DNA of 64,000 nt from the NCBI GenBank assembly GCA_039621445.1, contig CP154955.1, forward strand, positions 44,415,540 to 44,479,539, written 5' to 3'. Both the position numbers and the translations under genes were made by a program. The stretch's first letter is position 1. Every line of letters starts with the position of its first letter. Of the stretch, positions 56,401 through 64,000 are shown one piece after another. Source of the stretch: Euglena gracilis. Taxonomy: Eukaryota; Euglenida; Euglenophyceae; Euglenales. The notes beneath the pieces are model-generated. The model searched no databases and had not been told where the DNA came from. It saw nothing but the letters and a program-made list of their open reading frames with translations.

Positions 56401-59400
56401 CAGGACACCCAGGGACGTAAATCTGCACGCAACCAATGAAACACACTGTTCTCCCCCCCTTTCTTGGCAAATAAGGCATCTCACAAGGTTCGTATCTCTC
56501 CTGACAGGACTCTTGGGTCCCAGGTACCCCCCTCTCCCGCGGTCGGTCCAGACCCCCAGGCAGGTGGGGGGGGGGGGGAGGGGGTCCGGACCCCCTCCCT
56601 CCAGCCCTCCAGGGGGGGGGGGGGGCTGTACAGGAAGGCCTGGTCCACCACCCATACGGCTGCAGGGATTCCCGTTCAGCCCTGTGGGGGGGGGGGCCTA
56701 AAATCCCTTGGGTTGCAAAGCCGGTTCACATTGCATACTATCAAACATTTCAAAACCCATACAAATCACTGGAGATTGGCTGGAGATTGGGGGGGGGGAG
56801 GTTGGCCACAGGATTTGTTATCGGAGGGTGTGCGGGTCAGAGGAGGGGCAGGTGTGAAACAGTTGAGAAACAAAAAGGAACGGCCCCCGTTGCTTGCTGG
56901 AACCCCTCCCACATTTCGTTACGGTGGACCTATTGACCACTGCAGGGCGGTCTTAACCGTGAAAAAAGAATTCCCGTCCCAGCATTCAATGAAAAACTCA
57001 TAGGAAAAATGTCCGAAAAAATGGCCATATTTTGGCAAGAATGTGTAGACTTTGGGGGGAAGTGATTTCTGGCATCCTTGGACCATCGCCCATCCACCCA
57101 AAACGTCAAAAAATGGGGTTTTCGACTTTTGGTTTTTGCCCCCATTCGATCCCTGGATCGGCCATTGGCCATCCCTTGGGCCTTACGGTGGTCCTGAAGG
57201 GGCGGTCCTCAAGGGGGAAAAAAACCTACTGTCCCTTGTGGACCGCCCTGGACAAACCCCTTGCCTTTTCTCACCCACATGGCTCAGCGACCAAATGGCC
57301 CCGCCCTCGCTGCCCCGAGGGGTGAGATTTCAGGCGTCGCAGGAAACTCTGCGCCTTGCCGCCCCTCGAGCAAGGATGAAAAAATGGTTCCCCACAACAA
57401 AGGCGAGGCGACGATACAGGTGGGCTCCGTGCTGGGTGAGGTCGTCCCACACTTTCGCGATACCCTTCTTGTGGCCCATCACCTCCAGGACGGACCGCAG
57501 TGATGAATTGAGTCCACCCCCCCATGGCAGCCCCGCCCCCACCAGGAGCTTTTTTAAGACCGGGGGGGGGGAGAGAGGGGGAGGGGGTCGGCACCTTCTT
57601 ACCCATCCCCTGGGGTGGCCTCCCCGGGGGGGGGGGGTCCCGGGGGACCCACCCACTTTTGCCCGAAAATGGCCAAAAATATGTCAAAAATTGCATCATT
57701 TTCAAAATTTTCGGCGCCTTCATATACCCACCATCCCCTACCCCCACCCCCCGGGGGGGGGGGGGGGGGGCAAAGGGACCCACCCACCCTACCCCCCCCC
57801 GGGAGAGGGGGTCTGAGACTAAAAAAAAAACCCTGGCCCCCCACTGGTCCATCTCCAGGTGGGGAAAAAAGCTGGCCAGCTCCTCTCGTCCCCTGGAAGC
57901 TCCGTTGGCAGTCACTGAGAGGCTCCCCAGCCCTCAAAGAGGGCGGCCAGCCCTGACCCCGACTACCGCCACGATGGCCGCCGCCCCCGTTTCGGACTGC
58001 GCAGAAGGATGCATGGCAGAACACGTGCATATGTCTTTGAGCGACAAGGAGGCAGGGGGGACCAGGCTGAAATTGACCAACCCCGGGGGGTCTCGGAGTT
58101 TCCTGGAGTGCCTGGGCAGGCAGGCATTACCCCCCGGGGGGGGGGGGTCGGTGCCTGCCTGGTCGTGGGTCAAAAAGTACCAAAAACAGCCTTTCTGGGC
58201 TTCCGGCCAGAAGTGTGTTGGCCGAGTGCGCAGACACTTTTGGCCATGTGCCCTACCCCCCCCCCCCCGGGGGGTCGGATCTGGGTGCCTTGGAGTGCCT
58301 GCCCAGGCAGGCACCCCTCCCCATGTGGAGTCGGCACCACCTAAAAATTAGCCGGGGGGGCGGGGGGCGATATGAAGCCTCGAGGAATGCGACAGGAAAA
58401 AAAAAAGGATGAAAATCCACAAATTCGATTTTTCTGCATTGTTGGGGTCTGCGTGTTTCAAAAAGAGTTAAAAATGTTTTTTTGGAGCTTTTTTGCACAA
58501 GCTGAAAACAAAAAAAAGCAACTTGTTGACCAAGCAGTAATGTGTCTCTCTGTGGCACCTGTGAGTCTCAAAATTCAAATACAGGGACTACAACATATCT
58601 ATGTGTTGCATATGCAGGTGGGCGTGTGGGTGCGGGCATGTGTGAGGGTAAGTGTGAGGGCATATGTGTGGACATGTGTGAGTGCGAGCGCGTGTAAGTT
58701 TTATTCAGCAGGGGGGAAAAAATCGAAAATTGCAGTAGATGAAGCTGCACGACGAAAGATCTGGCAAACAAAAACTCAATCTGAGAAACTGGGCGGCAGG
58801 AATGGGACTGGGGTGGAATCAGAACAAGCTTGAAGAGGATGGCCCAAGGACAATGGACCTGATGAGGCTGCAGATCCTCCTGGGCCTTGAACAGCTGCTG
58901 GGCCATCCACCTGCAACCCGCAGGAAATCTGAACACACGGCTGGGGCAGCGGGGTGGGTGGGGGTGGCTGGACCTCCCCCAGGATAGAGTGCCCTCCAGC
59001 TTAAGCGACGTCTTGTCCACATCGCATTGAGAAAAGAAACCCACCGCACAATTTGTTCTTCGCCTAACAGAAAAGAGTCACCTCACAAGACATTTTTTTC
59101 TCCAACAAGTTGGGAAAGTTGGGAATGGAGCGGGTTTCAACGACGACACAACCAAATAAATGAAATTTATTGACTGTTTCGGGACAGCGGTGCACACAGA
59201 CCATTCAGCAATTACACAAGTGGTCTCTGTCCGCAGAAGTGGTTCTTTCGTGCAATTGCGCAAAGGAACAAACAAGTCGAATCAAAGTGTATGACATGGT
59301 GGAGGGTCCCTCTGACCTGTAGCAAATAGTTCCAGCAAGGCCCTAATTTCTCATTTCTGGGAATTTTGGGATGTTGAAATTTTCCCGTCGCACTTCACAA

Positions 59401-62059
59401 AAAAAATCAAAACCCTCATTTTTCAAACAATTTTCCCATTTGACCAGAACCTTTGGGCTGATGCATAGCCAGTCCACGTGCCACAGGAAGGTGACCCACT
59501 GCCACCCTATTCTCAGCCCCCCCCCCCCCAGAGAGTCTCCCAAATTAAAAAAAGAAAAACAGAGAGAGAGAGGCCGGATTTCCCAGTTGCTAGCTGCTAG
59601 AGAGGGGACAGCCTGCTTATAATACACCAATTATCAAATGGTATTTCGTCTTGTGCCAGATATCGCCGGGTCACAGGGTGGTAAATGTCGTGGATGGGAG
59701 TGACAGGAGCAGGGGGGTGCCATGGGGGTTGTCAGCCAGTGGTCAAACCCACCTGTCGCGTTCAGTCACGAGGACGCTGGACAACGATGGAAACGCATCG
59801 CGGACGTTGTTCATCATGTCCTGTTAGGGGAGGTACAACCGACGCAGCAATGAAAACAGAACAGTTTACCATGCTGTCATCACCAAATGCAGCTTCGTCC
59901 ATTTTCATTCCCAGTTCTCTGCCTGGCCATTGTCATTCCCAATTTCCTCTGTATCTGAAAGCTTGACTTTTACGATTCCATATGTTTCACACACGACATC
60001 AGATTTCCAAAGCAGCAAATGCTACGTCTTGGCAATGCCACAACGTCAAAGACACAGCTATTGTTGATGACATGACTGTGCTTTCTTAAACAGAAACTAG
60101 AGAGTCGGACAGGGTCGGTCAAGAGGAAGGTGTGTCCGGGATTCCAGGAAAAAAAAATTCATTCTCTGCATCTCCCACAATCAGGCTGCAGCTAGCATCT
60201 TGCGAGTCAGAAAACAGGGAGAAACTGAATGCAAAAGTCAACGCACCATCATTGTTACCTTTGCCTACCCCACAATTTTGTAGGTACAAAAGTGCTTCTT
60301 CCCAAGGAAGTGGCAACATTGTGTACTATTCAGCAACCATTTCCCATGAGAAGGATCTCTGTTTTGCGTCCACTGGATGCACCTTAACAATCCATGAAGA
60401 AACACAAAGGTTTCTGTCACCGTTCATTTGCCGATTAAACAAACACAAAAGCTGCCTGAGTATTGCGGCACTGTTTGGTGACATTTAACAGCAGCTTAGA
60501 AAAGCCTCGTGGAAGAACTCCTTGGCTGGTTGGATGACAACTGCACACAATGATGACACCCCGCCATCACGGCACCACAAACGCGCCATGAATTCGGCAT
60601 CGAACGGGCGCAAACCAAACGCCAAACACACACCTCCAGACGGGCAAACCAAACGCCAAACACACACCTCCAGGCGGGCAAACCAAACGCCAAACACACA
60701 CCTCCAGGCGGGCAAACCAAACACCAAACACACACCTCCAGGCGGGCAAACCAAACACCAAACACACACCTCCAGGCGGGCAAACCAAACACCAAACGCA
60801 CACCTCCAGGCGGGCAAACCAAACACAAAACACACACCTCCAGGTGGGCCGGGGCCTTCAGCTCCTCCACCATCGCCTCCGTGTGCGTCCCGCAGAGCTC
60901 CCACGTCAGCTGGCACACGAGGCGCGCCTTCTGCAGGCTGGTCAGGGCCGCCCACAGCCGCCGCAGCGTGACGCGCGCCGGGCGGTCCTGGGAGTCCCGG
61001 CAGAGACCATCAAAACAAACACAAGAAGTGCATGAAAATGACAATACATGTAGTTTACCAAAACTGAAAACACAAAAAAAAAGAAAAAAAAACATCACAC
61101 AAAAAAGTACCTCTGGCGTGCTGGCTGAATTGGTTGCCCTCCATCCCCAATGAATTGGTTGCCCTCCATCCCCAACAAATCTCGACAAATCCCGACAAAT
61201 CCCGACAAATCCCAACAAACGTCGGCGGTGGTGCTCCGGGAGCCAGACGGACACGAAGGCAGCGGATGGGAGGCCGTGTGGGGGCGGCACACCCCCAGGA
61301 TGATGGTCGCCTGCAGCTTTTTGGCCTCCGCAATCGCAGTGCGGAACTCCGCACCTACCTCGATGTGCAGGTCCTGCCGGCGGAGCGGCGGGCCCGACCG
61401 GCAGCAAGAAAAGCAACCGATCGGCAATGGTGCCTGGCGCAGGCTATTGCTTAAGGTTTGCCAGATACTGGAAAAAATGGACTAGCTAGACCCCCCCCCC
61501 CTGGGGGGTCCAGGGTTCCCCCGACTGGGAAAAATGAAAAGAAAAAAAGAAATCCTGGAAAAACCCCGGACTGAAAAAAAAATTCCTCCGGCGCAGCGCG
61601 CTGAGGTGGAAATGAGGTTTTTAATGCATTTTTGGGCTGATTTTGTTCCAAAAAAAAACCTTCAAAACTGACCAAAAAAATGGGCATTTTTAGCCAGCTT
61701 TGGGGGTCCAAAAAGAATCGGGTATGTGCCGGTTACAGGAAATTCTTTCCACTAGCTAGCCCTGCTAGCAGACTCCCTACAAGGGGGGAGGTCCACTAGG
61801 ATATCCTAGCCAAATTTGGCCTCGTTGCGATCCAGGGGTGGGGATGCTGCGAACCCTCAAGCAATAGACTGACCTGGCGGTACCCGCGGCAGGCGCGCCG
61901 CCTGGACCTCACGGCGCGTGGCGGGCAGCCACACACCTGGCTCACCTTGGCGAAGTACAGGGCGAGGAACGTGCGGAAGAACGACTCTGCGGACTGCCCA
62001 CCGGCCCGCCACTGCCGCACCGCGTCGGCCACCACGCCCCAGACCGCCGGGCCGTCGCC
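53362..62059 (-). CDS. TraB-family (TRABD-like) gene, whole-gene view
   Basis: The exons join in phase into a protein resembling eukaryotic TraB-domain proteins such as human TRABD. The landmarks come in the family's order: VGAEFRTAIAEAKK then ATIILG/DRPARVT (the GAEFR and LGDRP motifs), then DAFPSLSSVLVTERD (FPDL...ERD), then AIVAVVG/VMGHKKGIAKVW (VVGxxGMGHxxGI), then a hydrophobic hairpin. Introns run from about 300 nt to 1.9 kb. The N-terminal part of the domain (GTAHxS and VELC motifs) was not found. It may lie in unrecognised exons between 62059 and 62860, or beyond the window. Family members are membrane-anchored and often on organelle outer membranes; their catalytic role is debated (some related TIKI proteins are proteases). 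The family call is strong. Organelle location and activity are inference. Confidence 0.85.
54124..54465. repeat. GGTGAAGTTCACC palindrome cluster
   Basis: At least seven copies of TTCACC / GGTGAA in direct and inverted orientation, including GGTGAAGTTCACC and GTTCACCGGTGAAGTTCACC. They lie at both ends (54124-54240 and 54390-54465) of a segment containing GGCCAAAAATGGCC, so the whole may be one element with complex inverted ends. Confidence 0.8.
54466..55948. other. No gene recognised
   Basis: AT-rich 54780-55060, then a C/T-rich stretch. The minus strand is open for several hundred bases downstream of the hairpin exon but shows no further protein-like block. Confidence 0.4.
55949..56073 (-). 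CDS. TraB-like gene, transmembrane hairpin exon
   Basis: Starts DNALLGIAGLLAAAWLLDAP after the acceptor CCGCCGCAG and continues through a second hydrophobic stretch (VAVYGPLLAMAAYGAERL). The two segments form a likely membrane hairpin, as expected at the C-terminus of TraB-type proteins. The donor is placed at CTGGG followed by GTGGGGG. The reading frame stays open far beyond it, so the 3' end is uncertain. Very G/C-rich. Confidence 0.62.
57399..57482 (-). CDS. TraB-like gene, exon (MGHxxGI motif)
   Basis: 28 codons beginning VMGHKKGIAKVWDDLTQ and ending HLYRRLAF. This is the GMGHVPGIxxxW motif that ends the TraB core. Acceptor CTGGAG. The donor is chosen as TTT followed by GTTGTGG because that keeps phase 0 into the hydrophobic exon; a weaker alternative lies 17 nt upstream. 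A MITE (57543-57835) lies close upstream in the same intron. Confidence 0.7.
57543..57835. mobile_element. MITE family A copy in TraB-like gene intron
   Basis: 293 bp, CAGGAGCTTTTTTAAGACC at the left and ACTAAAAAAAAAACCCTG at the right. Flanks GCCCCCAC and GCCCCCCAC differ only in C-run length. Confidence 0.78.
57958..57996 (-). CDS. TraB-like gene, micro-exon (VAVVG strand)
   Basis: Only 13 codons: SETGAAAIVAVVG. Acceptor CTTCTGCGCAG, donor GTCGGG followed by GTCAGGGC. It supplies the VVGVVG strand that precedes the GMGH motif. Phase 0 at both ends fits both neighbours. Confidence 0.78.
58859..58910 (-). CDS. TraB-like gene, exon after ERD
   Basis: 52 nt: one base completing the split codon, then 17 codons, WMAQQLFKAQEDLQPHQ. 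Acceptor GCGGGTTGCAG, donor CATCAG followed by GTCCATTG. Together with the previous exon it reads ERD-R-WMAQQL, the family's ERDxYM/LxxxL pattern. The phase bridges the two neighbours exactly. Confidence 0.78.
59753..59820 (-). CDS. TraB-like gene, exon (FPxL...ERD motif)
   Basis: 68 nt: 22 codons, DMMNNVRDAFPSLSSVLVTE then RD, plus two bases of a split arginine codon. Acceptor CCCTAACAG, donor ACAG followed by GTGGGTTT. Aligns with MMAEMIGEFPDL...VSERD of TRABD. Confidence 0.85.
59821..60619. other. TraB-like gene intron
   Basis: Unique-looking sequence with no coding signal. The 34-bp minisatellite occupies its 5' end. Confidence 0.5.
60620..60850. repeat. 34-bp minisatellite, 7 units, built on a splice donor
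   Basis: The string CCTCCA recurs at 60633, 60667, 60701, 60735, 60769, 60803 and 60837, exactly 34 bp apart. Each unit on the minus strand reads GGAGGTGTGTGTTTGG..., so each carries a copy of the TraB exon donor (CTGGAG then GTGTGTG). Units are nearly identical, implying recent expansion. Confidence 0.95.
60838..60987 (-). CDS. TraB-like gene, exon (DRP motif)
   Basis: 50 codons starting DRPARVTLRRLWAALTSLQK. This completes the LGDRP motif and continues into the conserved helix (family: F/W-Q-K-x-R-L). Acceptor CTCCCAG. The donor is CTGGAG followed by GTGTGTGTTT. The exon-intron junction is the first unit of a seven-copy 34-bp tandem repeat (see that entry), so the exact donor used is ambiguous. 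Confidence 0.85.
61150..61212. repeat. Short tandem repeats in a TraB-like gene intron
   Basis: (AAATCCCGAC)n and two copies of AATTGGTTGCCCTCCATCCC in the 304-nt intron between the GAEFR and DRP exons. Confidence 0.8.
61293..61373 (-). CDS. TraB-like gene, exon (GAEFR motif)
   Basis: 27 codons from DLHIEVGAEFR to ATIILG. The acceptor is CCGGCAG and the donor is GGGG followed by GTGTGCCG. It holds the GAEFRxA motif diagnostic of the family and ends exactly inside the LGDRP motif, which the next exon completes. Confidence 0.88.
61480..61790. repeat. Dispersed repeat with GCTAGCCCTGCTAG end
   Basis: Runs from GACTAGCTAGACCCC to CACTAGCTAGCCCTGCTAG, with GAGGTGGAAATGAGGTTTT inside. Similar copies at 43340-43560 and 41460-41660. 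It fills most of the intron between two TraB exons. Confidence 0.55.
61937..62059 (-). CDS. TraB-like gene, exon (pre-GAEFR helix)
   Basis: 41 codons, phase 0 at both ends. The upstream acceptor is CATCCCCACAG and the donor is CAG followed by GTGTGTGG. The end, SFFRTFLALYFAKVSQ, aligns without gaps to the helix that precedes the GAEFR motif in TRABD. An earlier GTGAGC donor three codons upstream is also possible, but the homology favours the later one. Confidence 0.82.
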
Positions 62060-62149
62060 CTGTGGGGATGCGGCAGGCCTCGCAGCGAGACCAGTACAGG
62101 AAGGTTTAGGGGGGGAAATCAACTGGTGCGGGCTTTTGGGCTTCTTCGC

Positions 62150-62500
62150 ATTCACAGACATAAACCCCCCCCAAATAATAACCCCCCCCCCTGAGGACCG
62201 ACTTCGGCCGCCCAAATTGTAAACCCCCCCTCTGGCAGGTGTGAAGGCAAAGGAAAAAATGAGTCAAGGCTTAACAAAAATGTTGCAAAAAAAATCACAA
62301 AAAAGGATATGCCAAAAAGCACCCATTTTTTCAAAAAAGCCCAAAAAATGCCAAAAAAAGTGACCATCGGAGCATGTGGAGGGGTTTTTGGGTTGATTTC
62401 TGACTTCGAAAAATTTTGCCCAAATAATAACCCCCCTGGACCCCGACTTCGAGTGTCCAAATAATAAACCGGGGGGGTTTATTACTTGGGGGGGGGGTTA
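62150..62500. repeat. Dispersed TTTATTATT/GACTTCGAG repeat
   Basis: Shares AATAATAA-CCCCC and CCCCGACTTCGAGTGTCCAAA with 575-1200 at the other end of the window. The two copies lie about 61 kb apart. This one lacks the MITE-B insertion. Confidence 0.6.
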
Positions 62501-62859
62501 CAATTTTTGACCGACCCCAGGGGGGTCACTTCCACTCTTCCAAAAAAAAAAAAGTAAATCTCTTTTCATTTGGAAACCCAGTCGATCACTGGGGAGTCGG
62601 CCACAAATCCAAGGGAAAATTGACCATGACTGTGAAAAAAAGAAAAGCTGAAAAATTTTGGGTCACTATTTTTTGGCCAATCCCCCTGCAGAGCGGCTTC
62701 GGCAAAAAACCAGTCAGTCACTCTGGGGGGGGGGATCCAGTCACCCACCCCCAGCCTAAGATTGAACGTTCACAGAGCAGAAGGGAACTTTTTTTGGGGG
62801 GGGGAGATACTTTGCAGCATCAAAACAACTACTGGGGCGTTCCACACAGCACGACACAC

Positions 62860-62905
62860 TGGTCGAACGCGCAAATAGGGGGCCGCAAACAGCAGGTAGC
62901 CATTG
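62860..62905 (-). CDS. Small exon, NGYLLFAAPYLRVRP
   Basis: 46 nt, phase-compatible with the exon at 63150-63322 on one side and with the TraB exon at 61937-62059 on the other. Acceptor ACGGCGGTCAG; donor CGACCA followed by GTGTGTCG, the donor type common here. Too short to assign by itself. Confidence 0.4.
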
Positions 62906-63149
62906 CTGACCGCCGTCCTGGCCGAGGGACACACGCACACTGGATGGCATGGGGTGCCATGCCAGAACGTGTTGAGCCAATATGACGGAGCAGAAGGGGG
63001 AACGGGTGCATTGGCAGGTCATGGGTGACATATGAATGACCTGTCACTCATGCCACGCGTGACATGAATGGCTTGTCAGGTCAAACATGTGACCTGACAC
63101 ACATGTCAGGCCAAAGATATGTGACTTATTCTCAAGCTGGAGGAAAAAC

Positions 63150-63322
63150 CTGAGAGCCCCAGTGACGGCTATTGCAAGAGCCAGCCACGCAACAAGGTTG
63201 CGGCTGGTGAGAGAGAGGTCGGGAGAGCCGTAGCGTAGCCACAGCCCGAGGCTGAGCAGCCACCAGAGCCAGCCGAGTGAGAATGGCCGTCCCCCTTGCC
63301 ACCGCCCACACCGATGCGAGCC
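63150..63322 (-). CDS. Exon with two hydrophobic segments
   Basis: Begins after CCACCTGCAG with GSHRCGRWQGG. It holds one hydrophobic segment (SLGWLWWLLSLGLWL) and a second (NLVAWLALAIAVTGAL). The donor is CTCAG followed by GTTTTT. Its phase fits the next exon at 62860. Either it belongs upstream of the TraB-like gene as a membrane-anchored N-terminus, or it ends a separate gene that begins outside the window. Confidence 0.5.
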
Positions 63323-63672
63323 CTGCAGGTGGTTCGGGAATGGAAGGCCTCACCACAGGGAAAGGTTGCAGAGAATGCAGGAGGCAAAAAAGGGCAATCC
63401 ACATGTGTTCAGGAAAGAAGGAAACCTTCAGAGACGTTAAAGACCCTGTAGTTGTTGTTTTGTGAGCACCACCCCAAAACCCAACCACCCCCAGGAGGTG
63501 TGGGTTTCCAAATCCCCCCAACCCCCCAGAGGTCTGGTGCAAACTCCCTTTAAAAGCAGCCTAGCTGGGGTATTTGTGCCAAAAATAGGGGGGAGGGGTC
63601 CAGGCCCGGCCACACCCAGCACCCCCCTCGTACCAAACCCTGCCCACACCTCCACGAGGTGGGGGTCCCGTG

Positions 63673-63945
63673 CAGGGTTTTTTTTTAAGACCAGGGGGGG
63701 GGGAAGGGAGGGGGTCAGCACCCACCCACCCACCCCTGGGGTCGCCCCCCAGGGGGGTCCCGGGGACCCACCCACTTTTGCCCGAAAATGGCCAAAAAGT
63801 GCCAAAAACAGCACCTTTTCCAAAATTTTCGGCGCCGAAAAACCCCACCAACCCCAACCACCACCCCCCCCCCTGGGGGGGGGCGGGGGACCAAGGAACC
63901 CACCCGCCCACCCCCTCCCCGGGTCCAAGACTAAAAAAACCTCTG
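63673..63945. mobile_element. MITE family A, perfect 8-bp target duplication
   Basis: 273 bp. CAGGGTTTTTTTTTAAGACC at the left, ACTAAAAAAACCTCTG at the right. Flanked by GTCCCGTG on both sides (63665-63672 and 63946-63953). The interior has G and C runs around a shared core, TTTTCGGCGCCGAAAA. The 8-bp duplication and CAGGG ends suggest hAT transposase mobilisation. Confidence 0.85.
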
Positions 63946-64000
63946 GTCCCGTGTCAGAGGTCTGGGAATATGTCCGGCCGAAAATCATGGCACAATAGAG

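Overview
The window is nuclear DNA of an intron-rich eukaryote, most likely a protist (for example a microalga); I cannot name the species. The evidence is short coding exons (39-260 nt) with matching splice phases, GT-AG introns, N-terminal secretory signals, large amounts of micro- and minisatellite DNA, and many small transposon-like elements rich in G or C runs. There is no bacterial gene organisation. Every gene I can support lies on the minus strand, so genes read from high to low coordinates.

Layout from right to left (5' to 3' on the minus strand). (1) 63.3-53.4 kb: a TraB-family (TRABD-like) gene. Nine exons were placed by homology and splice phase: 61937-62059, 61293-61373, 60838-60987, 59753-59820, 58859-58910, 57958-57996, 57399-57482, 55949-56073 and possibly 53362-53491. 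Two hydrophobic exons lie just upstream (63150-63322, 62860-62905). (2) 51.8-45.4 kb: fragments of one or more membrane-protein genes, the clearest ending at a stop codon at 45453. (3) 42.0-8.07 kb: a tandem array of three paralogous genes for a secreted, cysteine-rich protein, here called P1 (41987-27684), P2 (26976-17354) and P3 (about 16.2-8.07 kb). They share exon blocks in the same order: signal peptide, block E (NP-YGVLP-NQNTAD), C1 (DPRFGKYGKCNICR), C2 (PNRTCVDGEYTCNC), D (CNAS-CWW), A (GSWYTTP) and B (SPCWIRCF, with the stop codon). (4) 7.5-1.3 kb: a gene of unknown function with at least seven phase-matched exons, a transmembrane segment near its 3' end, and a long CA/TG satellite inside one intron.

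The spaces between exons hold several families of small elements with terminal inverted repeats. The best supported has CAGGGG...CCCCTG ends and 8-bp target duplications, which suggests hAT-type mobilisation. One copy sits inside the last exon of P2 and splits it between two near-identical 8-bp flanks. A 944-bp element with CAGTG/CACTG ends and flanking TA looks like a Tc1/mariner-type relic. Introns here use an unusual 5' splice-site pattern: most begin GTGTG and none that I placed begins GTA. TG-rich satellites sit directly on some donors. In the TraB-like gene a 34-bp unit carrying the donor is repeated seven times.

No rRNA, tRNA or CRISPR array was recognised. Exon boundaries were found by eye from splice consensus, phase and paralog comparison, and should be read as models.
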